Origin: Collinsella sp.
GTDB lineage: Bacteria > Actinomycetota > Coriobacteriia > Coriobacteriales > Coriobacteriaceae
Assembly: GCA_019419585.1 (NCBI GenBank)
Contig: DXZQ01000007.1
Coordinates: 1-64,000, forward strand
Reading direction: 5' to 3'
Length of the DNA: 64,000 bases
Under the pieces are notes generated by a model that saw nothing but the letters and a program-made list of their open reading frames with translations, ran no database searches and was not told where the DNA came from. The stretch's first letter is position 1. Every line of letters starts with the position of its first letter. The translations under genes were made by a program, and so were the position numbers. This document shows, piece by piece, positions 9,327 to 18,182 of this stretch.

Positions 9327-9622
9327 CTTCCATCTCCCAACAGCTGGCAACAATAGCAGCAATTGTACTCCTGTTGCTCGGGACTGGAATTTGTGGGTAT
9401 CGCCTACGATTATGCCGAACGCATAAAGGAAGAGTCTATTGGCGATGCTCTTAAGGTGGCTACCGAAGCCTAGCTGACCTTGGCATAAGGAAAAACTGCC
9501 GCCCCTGCAAAAAGCTCCGTCGCAGCGATGGGAAACGAACCTCGATCTGCATATAATGAGGACATATGACAGCGCGTTTGCATATGCGCGGCGCGTTCCA
9601 TCGAATCGAAAAGGAGCTCTGC

Positions 9623-10603
9623 ATGGATCCCAACAAGCGTCCCGACGATATGGTGCGTATCACCACTCCCGAACTTGCCCAGGCGTTCATCGACGAGCAG
9701 GTCACCGCAATCCGCGAGCAGATCGGCGACAAGAAGGTCCTGCTGGCCCTTTCCGGCGGCGTCGACAGTTCTGTTGTCGCGGCCCTGCTCATCAAGGCTA
9801 TCGGCAAGCAGCTCATTTGCGTGCATGTGAACCACGGTCTCATGCGCAAGGGCGAGAGCGAGCAGGTCGTCGACGTCTTCAAGAACCAGATGGATGCCAA
9901 CCTGGTTTACGTTGACGCCACCGACCGCTTCCTGGACAAGCTCGTGGACGTTGAGGAGCCCGAGGCCAAGCGTAAGATTATCGGCGCCGAGTTCATCCGC
10001 GTGTTCGAGGAGGAGGCCCGCAAGGTTGGCGATGAGGTTAGCTTCCTCGCCCAGGGCACCATCTATCCCGACATCCTGGAGTCCCAGGATGGCGTGAAGG
10101 CTCACCACAACGTGGGCGGCCTGCCCGAGGACCTACAGTTTGAGCTCTGCGAGCCCGTCAAACTGCTGTACAAGGACGAGGTCCGCGTTGTGGGTCGCGA
10201 GCTCGGCCTGCCCGAGAACATGGTTGAGCGCCAACCGTTCCCCGGCCCTGGCCTGGGCGTCCGCTGCCTGGGTGCCATCACCCGCGACCGCCTCGAGGCG
10301 CTGCGCGAGGCCGACGCCATCGTGCGCGAGGAGATCGACAAGGCCGGTCTGACCATCTGGCAGTATTTTGCCGTCGTGCCCGACTTCCGCGCCACCGGTG
10401 TGCGCGAGGGCAAGCGCGCCTACGATTGGCCCTGTATCATCCGCTGCATCAACACCGTCGATGTCATGACCGCCGAGGTGCCTGAGCTCGACTGGGCGTT
10501 GCTCAAGCGCATTACCGCCCGCGTCACCGCCGAGGTTCCCGGCATCTGCCGCGTGTGCTACGACCTCACGCCGAAGCCCGTCGGCACGGTCGAGTGGGAG
10601 TAG
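9623..10603 (+). CDS. guaA: GMP synthase, ATP-pyrophosphatase subunit only (no glutamine amidotransferase domain)
   Basis: 326 residues from the ATG at 9623 (AAAGGAG 7 nt before); a TATAAT lies at 9553-9558. The N-type ATP pyrophosphatase P-loop LALSGGVDSSVVAALL is at ~37-50, with the GuaA-type VNHGLMRKGE, FLAQGTIYPDILES, ERQPFPGPGLGVR and the C-terminal dimerisation part ending DLTPKPVGTVEWE. It converts XMP to GMP using ATP and ammonia. Usual bacterial GuaA is ~510-525 residues with a class I glutaminase in front; here nothing upstream encodes one, so the protein matches the archaeal-style separate GuaAb. An ammonia-supplying partner is expected elsewhere or the enzyme uses free ammonia. 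Confidence 0.93.
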   Translation: MDPNKRPDDMVRITTPELAQAFIDEQVTAIREQIGDKKVLLALSGGVDSSVVAALLIKAIGKQLICVHVNHGLMRKGESEQVVDVFKNQMDANLVYVDATDRFLDKLVDVEEPEAKRKIIGAEFIRVFEEEARKVGDEVSFLAQGTIYPDILESQDGVKAHHNVGGLPEDLQFELCEPVKLLYKDEVRVVGRELGLPENMVERQPFPGPGLGVRCLGAITRDRLEALREADAIVREEIDKAGLTIWQYFAVVPDFRATGVREGKRAYDWPCIIRCINTVDVMTAEVPELDWALLKRITARVTAEVPGICRVCYDLTPKPVGTVEWE

Positions 10604-10638
10604 GCTTCTACTCTTTTGGGCGAATTGCATTGACAGGG

Positions 10639-10678
10639 AGGGGCCCCGCGCAAACGTGTGCGGGACCCCTTTCGTTTT
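10639..10678 (+). terminator. Rho-independent terminator after guaA
   Basis: AGGGGCCCCGCGCA (10639-10652) pairs with TGTGCGGGACCCCT (10657-10670) and is followed by TTCGTTTT. It closes the guaA transcript and may also serve the convergent kinase gene that ends at 10680. Confidence 0.8.
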
Positions 10679-10679
10679 A

Positions 10680-11828
10680 CTATTCGGTTAATGCTGCGGA
10701 TCGTTTTGGAAGGCTTGCGAGCATAGTGGTCCCGTTCTCGGAACTTGCTTCGACCTCTACAGCACCACCGTGAAGCGCTGCAATCTCCCAAACGAGCGCG
10801 AGTCCGAGTCCTGCGCCGCCGTATGCCCTGCTGCGGGATTTATCCAGGCGAAAGAACGGTTGGAAGATGCTCTCGCGGTACTGCTTGGGTATTCCCGGGC
10901 CCTGGTCCTCGACTCGCAGGAACACGCGGCTGTTGTTGTCGCAGATGGAGACGTTGACAGTCGAGCCGGGGCGGCTGTAACGGATGGCATTTTCGACCAG
11001 GTTAAACACCAGCCGATAGAGGAGCGTGTCGCTCCCGATTACTAAGGCGTCTCCAGCACAATTGAGGGCTATGCCCTTATTTTCGGCAAGTGGCGCAAGG
11101 TCGGTGAGGACCTCTTCGGACAAGGGACCAAGTTCAACATCGTCCTCGCAAGGAACGCTGCGGAGCTCACTCATCTCGAGCAACACCTTGGTCATCCGCG
11201 ACATCCGCTCAGTTTGTTCTTGTAGCAGGCCGAGCAGCTCGGCTGTTTCGGGTTGCAAACCGGAGTGCTCGGAGATGAATAGTTCAATCTGTGCCTGCAT
11301 AAGGGCGAGCGGGGTGCGCAGCTCGTGTGCGGCGTTGCCGGTAAACTGACGCTGTGCAGAGAACCCTTCGTCAAGACGGGCGATCATGTCGTTGAATGAG
11401 GCGCTGCATCGCTGTAGCTCGGTGGGTACATCTTTGCTGAGCTTAATTTCGCTTAAGTTGTCAGGCTGCACGCGCTCAACCTGGGCTGCAAAAGCCCGTA
11501 GCGGTTTAAGTGCACGGCCGCTCACAAAGTATGCCAGCACGCCGCCAAGTAGCGTGATTCCGGCCGTGATGTACCAGGTTGTCGTGCCAAAAGACTCTTG
11601 TGCGTCGTTTACGACGATCGTGACCTTTTCATCGAGGGTCGCTTTCGTTGGGTCGAACGCCTGGGGCGAATCTTCGTCGGTTGCGTTAAAGGCCGAGATA
11701 TCGCTGCCGATGGCATCCATGTAGCGCATGCCCGTATAGCCGACCAGGCAGTTCGTCAGCACGCACGCCGCACACGTCAGCAGTGCCGTCATGATCGTTA
11801 TGCGCCATTGCAGAGAAAGCCCTTTCAT
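10680..11828 (-). CDS. Sensor histidine kinase of a two-component system
   Basis: 382 residues. Two membrane spans at ~10-30 and ~86-108 enclose a short extracellular loop; a HAMP-like segment follows (ALKPLRAFAAQVERV). The HisKA box is NAAHELRTPLALMQ with the phospho-acceptor His, and the ATPase has N (NLVENAIRYS), G1 (EDQGPGIP) and G2 (YGGAGLGLALV) boxes. It overlaps the response-regulator gene by four bases (ATGA), so both are co-translated. The redox operon that starts 90 bp upstream of the regulator in the opposite direction is a plausible target. The loop gives no hint of the signal. Confidence 0.93.
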   Translation of the reverse strand: MKGLSLQWRITIMTALLTCAACVLTNCLVGYTGMRYMDAIGSDISAFNATDEDSPQAFDPTKATLDEKVTIVVNDAQESFGTTTWYITAGITLLGGVLAYFVSGRALKPLRAFAAQVERVQPDNLSEIKLSKDVPTELQRCSASFNDMIARLDEGFSAQRQFTGNAAHELRTPLALMQAQIELFISEHSGLQPETAELLGLLQEQTERMSRMTKVLLEMSELRSVPCEDDVELGPLSEEVLTDLAPLAENKGIALNCAGDALVIGSDTLLYRLVFNLVENAIRYSRPGSTVNVSICDNNSRVFLRVEDQGPGIPKQYRESIFQPFFRLDKSRSRAYGGAGLGLALVWEIAALHGGAVEVEASSENGTTMLASLPKRSAALTE

Positions 11829-12499
11829 TCGCCATCCTCCATAACGTAGCCCTCTCCAATCCGATTGCGAATCGGGTCGTATCCCAAAGCGGTGCGCAAC
11901 TTTTTTCGGAGTGACGAGATATGAACGCGGGCTGCGTTGCTAAAGCTGTTGACGCTGCTGTCCCATACATGCTCGATAAGCTCTTCCTGGCTCACCGGCC
12001 GCCCCTGGTTAAGCATCAGGTATTCCAAGATGCCGGTCTCCTTGCGCGTGAGGGATAAGGCCTCGTCGCCCACTGAGGCGACGCGCGCCTTGGTGTCAAA
12101 GCTCAGCGATCCGCAGGTCAGGACAACATCGCTTTGCGTAAAGCGCCTGAGCGTGAGGCTGCGGATACGTGCTGCCAGCTCGTCAAGATGGAACGGTTTG
12201 GTGAGGTAGTCGTTGGCACCCGCATCGAGTCCCGCTACCTTGTCGGCGACCTCGCCGCGTGCCGACAGCACGAGCACCTTGGTCTCGCAATCGGTAATTC
12301 TGAGTTGCCTGAGCACGGTCATGCCGTCGACATGGGGGAGATTGAGGTCGAGCACGACAAGATCAAAGGTCTCGATATCGAGCAGATCGAGGGCCTGCTG
12401 CCCGTCGTAGCAGCAGTCGACGCTATAGGCCAAGTTGCGCAGGCTGCGTGCGATCGCATCGCACAGCGCCCGCTCGTCCTCGACGACCAAGATGCGCAT
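11825..12499 (-). CDS. OmpR-family response regulator
   Basis: 224 residues. The receiver domain shows acidic residues VEDERALC, the phospho-acceptor Asp in FDLVVLDLNLPHVDG and the conserved Lys in NDYLTKPF. The C-terminal winged helix shows LTRKETGILEYLMLNQGRPV, SQEELIEHVWD and VHISSLRKKL. It is the first gene of the two-gene leftward operon with the kinase. The 89-bp gap to the divergent CxxC-protein gene contains TATAGT at 12541-12546 facing right, so shared control of both directions is likely but unproven. Confidence 0.95.
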   Translation of the reverse strand: MRILVVEDERALCDAIARSLRNLAYSVDCCYDGQQALDLLDIETFDLVVLDLNLPHVDGMTVLRQLRITDCETKVLVLSARGEVADKVAGLDAGANDYLTKPFHLDELAARIRSLTLRRFTQSDVVLTCGSLSFDTKARVASVGDEALSLTRKETGILEYLMLNQGRPVSQEELIEHVWDSSVNSFSNAARVHISSLRKKLRTALGYDPIRNRIGEGYVMEDGE

Positions 12500-12588
12500 A
12501 ACGTTCTCCTTGCATAGTCATTCACGCTTAACACGGATTTTATAGTCGGTATGGTCCAATGGGTCGCGAAACGAAAGGAGTGGTCAGA

Positions 12589-12735
12589 TTGTTCAAAGCG
12601 ATTAAGCCTGTGGCGCAGGTGGCTTTGCTGATCGTTGGGGTAGCCATGGTGTGCTTTGGCGTTATGCGCGGCGAGGCAGATGCCGTGCTGGCCAAGGCAA
12701 TCAGGCTGTGCTTGGAGTGTATCGGAATTGGATAA
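12589..12735 (+). CDS. CD1871A-family CxxC mini-membrane protein
   Basis: A 48-residue reading frame starting at TTG 12589, eight bases after AAAGGAG. It has one hydrophobic span (VAQVALLIVGVAMVCFGVM) and then RGEADAVLAKAIRLCLECIGIG, the conserved CLEC motif of the family first named after Clostridioides difficile CD1871A. The stop overlaps the TTG start of the next gene (12728) by eight bases, so translation is coupled. In other gut anaerobes this protein, a polyferredoxin-like membrane protein and a TlpA-like lipoprotein occur together, the same order as here. The role is presumably in passing electrons or thiols at the membrane; not established. Confidence 0.85.
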   Translation: MFKAIKPVAQVALLIVGVAMVCFGVMRGEADAVLAKAIRLCLECIGIG

Positions 12736-13639
12736 AAGAAAAAACACTGCATCGCATCTTTTGGCGAGATTCCGCGGATTGATTCAGGCGGCGGCGACGC
12801 TTGCGACCAATATTCACCTGCCTAACTTTGCCAAGGGGGGCATCTACCAGGGGGCGGGCAAAGCCGTCTGCGTGCCGGGGCTCAACTGCTACTCGTGTCC
12901 GGCGGCCTCGGGTGCGTGCCCCATCGGGTCGTTTCAGTCGGTGGTGGGATCGTCTAAGTTTAGCTTCTCGTATTACGTGACCGGAACGCTCATTTTGATC
13001 GGCGTGCTGTTGGGGCGTTTTGTATGCGGCTTTTTGTGCCCGTTTGGATGGCTGCAAGAGCTTCTGCATAAGATTCCCAGCAAAAAGCTCTCCACGAAAA
13101 AGCTCAAGCCGCTCACGTACATCAAGTATGCCGTGCTGCTGTTTGCCGTGGTGCTGCTGCCCGTCTTGGTGGTTAACGATGTGGGTATGGGCGACCCGTT
13201 CTTTTGCAAGTACATCTGCCCGCAGGGTGTGCTCGAGGGCGCGATTCCGCTGTCCATCATGAATACGGGAATCCGCTCCGCGCTGGGAAAGCTCTTTACC
13301 TGGAAGCTCGCGATCCTCATTGTGGTTGCGGTGCTGAGCGTGCTGTTCTACCGCCCCTTCTGCAAATGGATTTGCCCCCTCGGTGCGTTTTATGCGCTCA
13401 TGAACAAGGTGTCTTTGCTGGGGATCCAGGTTGACCAGTGCAAATGCGTCTCGTGCGGCAAGTGCGCCAAGGTGTGTCAAATGGACGTGGACGTTACGCG
13501 TACGCCCAACCATGCCGAGTGCATTCGTTGCGGCAAATGCGTGGGTGCGTGCCCCGTCGATGCTATTAGCTTTCGCTATGGGCTGGGTGTGACGGGCGAC
13601 AAACCCGCGCAGCCCGCGCAAGCCTGCGAAAACAAATAG
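12728..13639 (+). CDS. Membrane 4Fe-4S polyferredoxin (NapH/CcoG-like, quinol-to-periplasm electron transfer type)
   Basis: 303 residues from TTG 12728, which overlaps the previous gene; an upstream ATG frame (12656) would run through that gene and has no ribosome site. It has a Cys-rich start (VPGLNCYSCPAASGACPIGS), five or so membrane spans, two CxxxCP loops after spans (GRFVCGFLCPFGW, KYICPQGVLEG, RPFCKWICPLGAF) and two C-terminal ferredoxin clusters: CKCVSCGKCAKVCQMDVD and CIRCGKCVGACPVDA. This arrangement is that of NapH/MauN/RdxA proteins that move electrons across or along the membrane. The downstream lipoprotein thioredoxin is the likely acceptor (inference). Confidence 0.9.
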   Translation: MDKRKNTASHLLARFRGLIQAAATLATNIHLPNFAKGGIYQGAGKAVCVPGLNCYSCPAASGACPIGSFQSVVGSSKFSFSYYVTGTLILIGVLLGRFVCGFLCPFGWLQELLHKIPSKKLSTKKLKPLTYIKYAVLLFAVVLLPVLVVNDVGMGDPFFCKYICPQGVLEGAIPLSIMNTGIRSALGKLFTWKLAILIVVAVLSVLFYRPFCKWICPLGAFYALMNKVSLLGIQVDQCKCVSCGKCAKVCQMDVDVTRTPNHAECIRCGKCVGACPVDAISFRYGLGVTGDKPAQPAQACENK

Positions 13640-13674
13640 GTACCTATATAAGTTTCGATATAAACGGAGGAACC

Positions 13675-14637
13675 ATGAAACTGTCAAAAATTGCGGCCTT
13701 GTTGATGCTGCCCGTGCTGGCGCTGACTCTCGCGGCGTGCTCTGCCCCCAAGGGCGACGCGAAGGATGCCACGAGCGGCGATGCGCAGATTGCCGAGCTT
13801 ATAGCGCAAAAGCCGTCGAGCGCCGAGGAGGCGGCCGAGCTGTACCAGCAGCTGCTGCAAAAGGAAAACGAGATCTTCGCGAGCGATAACGCCCTGTGGG
13901 AAAAGGTGTTCAATGCGGCAAATAAAGACTCGGCAATGATTGAGGACGGTAGCAATTACGGCGACTTTTTGCTTGATACCATCGAGGGCGCCAAGGATCA
14001 GTTTACGGCTGACGAGCTCAAGACGCTTAAGGCCGGCGCGCAGCAGGTCAAGGAGATCGAGGACAAGCTCATGGCGCTGGAGAAGGAGTTTCCCGGATGC
14101 GGCAGCACGCCCGGCGAGGGAGAGAGCGTCGATGCCTCGACCGCAGGCATGACCAACGGCGAGAGCGGGGAGACGAAGTTCCCCAGCTTTAAGGGCAAGG
14201 ACTTGGACGGCAACGATGTAAACAGCGACGAGCTGTTCTCCAAGAACAAGGTCACCGTCATGAACTTCTGGTTTACCACCTGCAAGCCGTGCGTGGGAGA
14301 GCTGGGCGATCTGGAGAAGCTCAACAAGGAGCTTGCCGAGAAAGGCGGCCAGGTCGTGGGCGTTAATTCCTTTACGCTCGATGGCAACAAAGACGAGGTG
14401 GCCGATGCCAAGGACGTGCTTTCCAAGAAGGGCGTGACGTATAAGAACATCTGGTTTAAGTCGGACAGCGAGGCCGGAAAGTTCACCTCCAACCTGTACT
14501 CGTTCCCGACCACCTACGTGATCGACCAGAACGGTAACATTGTGGGAGAGCCGATCATGGGCGGCATCAACTCCGCTGAGCAGCGCGAGGCGCTCAACAA
14601 ACTGATCGATCAGGCGCTTGCTAAGAGCGGACAGTAG
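13675..14637 (+). CDS. TlpA/ResA-like thioredoxin-fold lipoprotein
   Basis: 320 residues; GGAGG five bases before the ATG. The signal peptide ends in the lipobox LAAC (Cys ~22). Residues ~30-140 are an acidic/helical domain with no known fold, then from ~160 a thioredoxin fold: KFPSFKGKDLDGNDVNSDEL, the active site WFTTCKPCVGEL (CxxC) and the cis-Pro YSFPTTYVID. It is 35 bp after the polyferredoxin and completes the redox operon. It would act outside the membrane, reducing disulfides or serving as an electron sink. The extra N-terminal domain is longer than in standard ResA. Confidence 0.92.
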   Translation: MKLSKIAALLMLPVLALTLAACSAPKGDAKDATSGDAQIAELIAQKPSSAEEAAELYQQLLQKENEIFASDNALWEKVFNAANKDSAMIEDGSNYGDFLLDTIEGAKDQFTADELKTLKAGAQQVKEIEDKLMALEKEFPGCGSTPGEGESVDASTAGMTNGESGETKFPSFKGKDLDGNDVNSDELFSKNKVTVMNFWFTTCKPCVGELGDLEKLNKELAEKGGQVVGVNSFTLDGNKDEVADAKDVLSKKGVTYKNIWFKSDSEAGKFTSNLYSFPTTYVIDQNGNIVGEPIMGGINSAEQREALNKLIDQALAKSGQ

Positions 14638-14644
14638 GTTCGAA

Positions 14645-14673
14645 TGCGACAAAGGGACAGTCCCTTTGTCACA
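14645..14673. repeat. GGGAC-core palindrome, copy R1
   Basis: GACAAAGGGAC (14648-14658), one A, then GTCCCTTTGTC (14660-14670): an almost perfect palindrome 8 bp past the TlpA-like stop. The outermost 5' arm has one mismatch (GCGAC versus GTCAC). No U-tract follows directly. Confidence 0.9.
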
Positions 14674-14688
14674 TCATCGATGATAAGT

Positions 14689-14730
14689 GCGGGACGGTGC
14701 GCCACGTGGCGTGCCGTCCCGTTCGTTTTT
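14689..14730 (+). terminator. Rho-independent terminator of the redox operon
   Basis: GGGACGGTGCGCCAC (14691-14705) and GTGGCGTGCCGTCCC (14706-14720) form a long stem followed by GTTCGTTTTT. It lies just after palindrome R1 and ends the TlpA-like transcript. Confidence 0.75.
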
Positions 14731-14853
14731 GGGGCAGTACGTTACATTTCTCACTGGAGCAGGCCAAAAATGGGGATAGAGTAGGGCAAACGCGTCGAAT
14801 ACGAACGGCGGAGGAGAGCGGGCGGGGTGCCTGCGCAGGAGAGGTTGCCGTCC

Positions 14854-17800
14854 ATGCTGGAGCTCAAAGGAATTTGCAAAAGGTACGTTACGCAGTCGTT
14901 TACGCAGGTGGCGCTCGACAACGTAAGCCTGGCTTTTCGCGATAACGAGTTCGTGGCCATTCTGGGTCCCTCAGGTTCGGGCAAGACCACGCTGCTCAAC
15001 GTTATCGGCGGACTCGACCACTTTGACTCGGGCGATCTGCTGATCGACGGTATTTCGACCAAGGACTTTCACGATCGCGATTGGGATGCCTATCGCAACA
15101 ACCGCATCGGCTTTGTGTTCCAGAGCTATAACCTCATTCCGCATCAGACCATTTTGGAAAACGTGGAGCTGGCGCTTACGCTCACGGGCGTGGGGCATGC
15201 CGAGCGTCGCCAGCGTGCGCGCGAGGCGTTGGAGAAAGTCGGCCTGGACGAGCACATTAACAAGCGTCCGAGCCAGCTTTCGGGCGGACAGATGCAGCGC
15301 GTGGCCATCGCCCGCGCCCTGATTAACGATCCCGAGATTGTGCTGGCTGACGAGCCGACCGGCGCCTTGGACTCAACGACATCCGTGCAGGTCATGGATT
15401 TGCTCAAGGACGTTGCGCGCGACCGTCTGGTCATCATGGTCACGCACAATCCCGAGCTGGCGTACCAATACGCCACGCGCATCGTCAACCTGGCGGACGG
15501 CAAGATCACCGACGATTCCGATTCCTTTGATGTTGCCAATGCCGCGCGTCGCGAGGCTAAGCCTACGCGCAAAACCTCGATGAGCTTTGTGACAGCGCTG
15601 GGGCTTTCGGCGCGAAACCTTTTGACCAAGAAGGGCCGTACGGCTATGACGGCCTTTGCTGGTTCAATCGGCATCATCGGTATCGCGGCGATTCTGGCGC
15701 TCTCCAACGGCGTAAACGGCTACATCAAAAAGGTCGAGGAGGATACGCTCTCGAGCTACCCGCTCACCATTTCCAAGCAGGATTACGACCTGTCGTCCAT
15801 GATGGGCGGACAGGGGGCCACGGATGACGATACGTCCAAGAACGAGGGCTCGTCCGACGGCAGCACCGACGGCAAGGCTCGGGGAACCGATAAGATCCCC
15901 GTGGTCACGGCCGTAAAGGATATGTTTGCGAGCGTTAAGTCTAACGACATGACGAGCTTTAAGGCATGGCTCGATGCCGGTGGCGATGGCATCGATAAAG
16001 AGGTCAACGCCATTCAGTACGGCTACGGTGTATCGCCGGTTGTCTATCGTGCCGGGAAGGGCGATGGGAAGCCTGTCCGGCTGGTGCCCAACGCCATGAC
16101 CGAGGCCATGAGCGGAGGCGCGAGCTCGGCAGCAACGGTGAGCATGGAATCCATGGGAACCTCGGTCTTTAACGAGATGATTGACGACCAGAGCCTGCTC
16201 GACAGCCAGTACGATGTCGTTGCCGGCCATTGGCCTACGTCCGCCAACGAGGCCGTGATGGTGCTTTCGAGCCGCGGAACGGTGGGCGACTACACGCTCT
16301 ACAGTATCGGCGCGCTGGATATCGATGAGCTCAACGACCTGGTTAACAGTGCCATGACGGCCGACGGCAAGGTCAAGACGCCCAAGACCGGCAGCGACTT
16401 TACCTACGACGATGCACTGTCCACGACGTTTAAGGTGTTGTCGCCGGCCGATGCCTATCGCAAAAACGAAGAGACCGGCATGTGGACTGACATGTCTGGC
16501 GACGCCGACTTTATGAAAGCCAAGGTTGCCGACGGTATTGACGTGCGCATTGTGGGCGTGGTGCGACCCAACGAGACGGCAAACGCGAGCGCATTGTCCC
16601 CGGGCATTGTCTATACGCATGCGCTGACTCGCCAGCTTATGGAGCGTGCTGCCGATTCGCAGATTGTGCAGGAGCAGCTTGCCCACCCCGAGACGGATGT
16701 CTTTACGGGCAAAACCTTCGACGAGCTGCAGGGCGAAGCCAAGCAGGGCGTGGATTTGGGCAGTATGTTCAGCGTAGACGAGGCGGTACTGAAGAGCGCG
16801 TTCTCGTTCGATGCATCTGCGCTCTCGGGCGCAGCCGGCGGTATGGACCTTTCTGGTCTCGACTTGTCCGGGCTGGACATTGACCTTTCGGGTGTTGGGA
16901 GGGACATCGACTTTAGTGACATCATGGCCAAAGCGCCGGCCCCAGATTTCTCGGGCGTCTTTGATGGTCTTGAGCTCACGCCTGAGCAAATGCAGCAGGT
17001 GGGAGCACTTGCCAACCAGCTGTTTGAGGGCTTTATGCGCTCTGATCAGTTTAAGGCGCTGTCACCCGAAGATCTTAAGGATGCGTCAAAGCTCGCTGCC
17101 GCATTCTCGGCGTACCTTGAGAATGATGTCACAGCCCAGCAATACCTGGCTCAGCTCAGGGCGCTCGGCGGCGATGCCCTGGCCGAGCGTCTGCAGCGGG
17201 TGATGGGCGACTATGTGCAAAAGCAGCTGGCTCCGTATTTGCAGCAGTCTATGGATCAGGTGATGAAGGCGGTCAGCGAGCAGATTGCGACGACGGTATC
17301 AACCCAGCTCAAGGCGGGTGCGGCAGGGCTCATGGACCAAATGGCGACGCAGATGTCTTCGAGTTTTGCCAACTTGGCGAGCGCCATGCGCGTGGATGCG
17401 AACGCCTTTGCTCGCGCTATCCACTTTAACATGGACGCTGAGGACCTGAGTTCGCTCATGATGAGCTATGCCAAGGCGTCGAAGCTCACCTACGACAACA
17501 ATCTGACCACGTTGGGCTATGCGGACGAGGCGGACCCCATTTCGGTCAAGATTTTCCCGCGCGACTTTGAGGCCAAGGAGCGTGCGCTCGATCACATCGA
17601 TGCGTACAACAAGCAGGTCAAAGCTGCTGGCCACGATGAGCAGGCAATCTCGTATACCGACTACATGGGCATCATCATGGGCTCGGTGACCGACATCGTG
17701 AACACCATCAGCTTGGTGCTCATCGCATTCGTGAGTATCAGTTTGGTGGTGAGCTCCATTATGATCGGCATCATCACCTACATCAGCGTGCTGGAGCGCA

Positions 17801-18108
17801 AAAAGGAGATTGGCATCCTGCGCGCGATCGGCGCGTCAAAGCGCAACGTGGCAAACGTATTTAATGCCGAGACCTTTATCGAAGGCCTCATTGCCGGCGT
17901 CTTTGCCATTGTCGTCGTGGTGGCCGTGAGCTTTCCGGTTAATGCCTGGGCGCTTGCGGCCAAGCAGGTGCCCAACCTGATGAGCCTGCCCGTTCAAGAC
18001 GCGCTGGTGCTCATTGTAATTTCGGTGCTGCTGACGGTCGTTGCCGGCCTGCTGCCGGCTCGCAGCGCATCCAAGAAAGACCCTGTGGAAGCCCTACGCT
18101 CCGAATAA
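14854..18108 (+). CDS. Fused ABC transporter: MacB-type ATPase plus FtsX-type permease with giant external domain
   Basis: 1084 residues from ATG 14854 (AGGAGAGG upstream; a GTG at 14827 is possible). Residues 1-225 are an ABC ATPase of the LolD/MacB class: Walker A LGPSGSGKTTL, signature LSGGQMQRVAIARAL, Walker B EIVLADEPTGALD, switch His MVTHNPEL. One span follows (~270-295), then an external region of about 600 residues with a short D-L-S-G repeat run (LDLSGLDLSGLDIDLSG) and Ala/Gln-rich helices, and three C-terminal spans with the FtsX block ISVLERKKEIGILRAIGASK. Such one-chain exporters work as dimers in mechanotransmission or peptide export. The substrate is unknown. Confidence 0.93.
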   Translation: MLELKGICKRYVTQSFTQVALDNVSLAFRDNEFVAILGPSGSGKTTLLNVIGGLDHFDSGDLLIDGISTKDFHDRDWDAYRNNRIGFVFQSYNLIPHQTILENVELALTLTGVGHAERRQRAREALEKVGLDEHINKRPSQLSGGQMQRVAIARALINDPEIVLADEPTGALDSTTSVQVMDLLKDVARDRLVIMVTHNPELAYQYATRIVNLADGKITDDSDSFDVANAARREAKPTRKTSMSFVTALGLSARNLLTKKGRTAMTAFAGSIGIIGIAAILALSNGVNGYIKKVEEDTLSSYPLTISKQDYDLSSMMGGQGATDDDTSKNEGSSDGSTDGKARGTDKIPVVTAVKDMFASVKSNDMTSFKAWLDAGGDGIDKEVNAIQYGYGVSPVVYRAGKGDGKPVRLVPNAMTEAMSGGASSAATVSMESMGTSVFNEMIDDQSLLDSQYDVVAGHWPTSANEAVMVLSSRGTVGDYTLYSIGALDIDELNDLVNSAMTADGKVKTPKTGSDFTYDDALSTTFKVLSPADAYRKNEETGMWTDMSGDADFMKAKVADGIDVRIVGVVRPNETANASALSPGIVYTHALTRQLMERAADSQIVQEQLAHPETDVFTGKTFDELQGEAKQGVDLGSMFSVDEAVLKSAFSFDASALSGAAGGMDLSGLDLSGLDIDLSGVGRDIDFSDIMAKAPAPDFSGVFDGLELTPEQMQQVGALANQLFEGFMRSDQFKALSPEDLKDASKLAAAFSAYLENDVTAQQYLAQLRALGGDALAERLQRVMGDYVQKQLAPYLQQSMDQVMKAVSEQIATTVSTQLKAGAAGLMDQMATQMSSSFANLASAMRVDANAFARAIHFNMDAEDLSSLMMSYAKASKLTYDNNLTTLGYADEADPISVKIFPRDFEAKERALDHIDAYNKQVKAAGHDEQAISYTDYMGIIMGSVTDIVNTISLVLIAFVSISLVVSSIMIGIITYISVLERKKEIGILRAIGASKRNVANVFNAETFIEGLIAGVFAIVVVVAVSFPVNAWALAAKQVPNLMSLPVQDALVLIVISVLLTVVAGLLPARSASKKDPVEALRSE

Positions 18109-18137
18109 TGTGACAAAGGGGCAGTCCCTTTGTCACA
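18109..18137. repeat. GGGAC-core palindrome, copy R2
   Basis: Begins on the base after the ABC transporter stop codon (TAA 18106-18108). TGTGACAAAGGG, then GCA, then GTCCCTTTGTCACA; one base in the core differs from copy R3. Confidence 0.9.
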
Positions 18138-18146
18138 TTGGATGAA

Positions 18147-18182
18147 AAGGCGCGGGAAGGGGGTGGCCCCTTCCCGCGCCTT
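18147..18182. terminator. Bidirectional terminator between convergent genes
   Basis: AAGGCGCGGGAAGGGG (18147-18162) and CCCCTTCCCGCGCCTT (18167-18182) form a perfect 16-bp stem between the ABC transporter and the convergent membrane-protein gene ending at 18183. It has T/A runs only of moderate length. Confidence 0.75.

Noticed and set aside
14645..14673. GGGAC palindromes as simple rho-independent terminators
   Set aside because: No T-tract follows the copies, and several are paired with a separate, proper terminator close by (for example 14689-14730 and 18147-18182).
15664..16989. 441-residue open frame antisense to the ABC transporter
   Set aside because: His/Arg-rich mirror frame without start signals.
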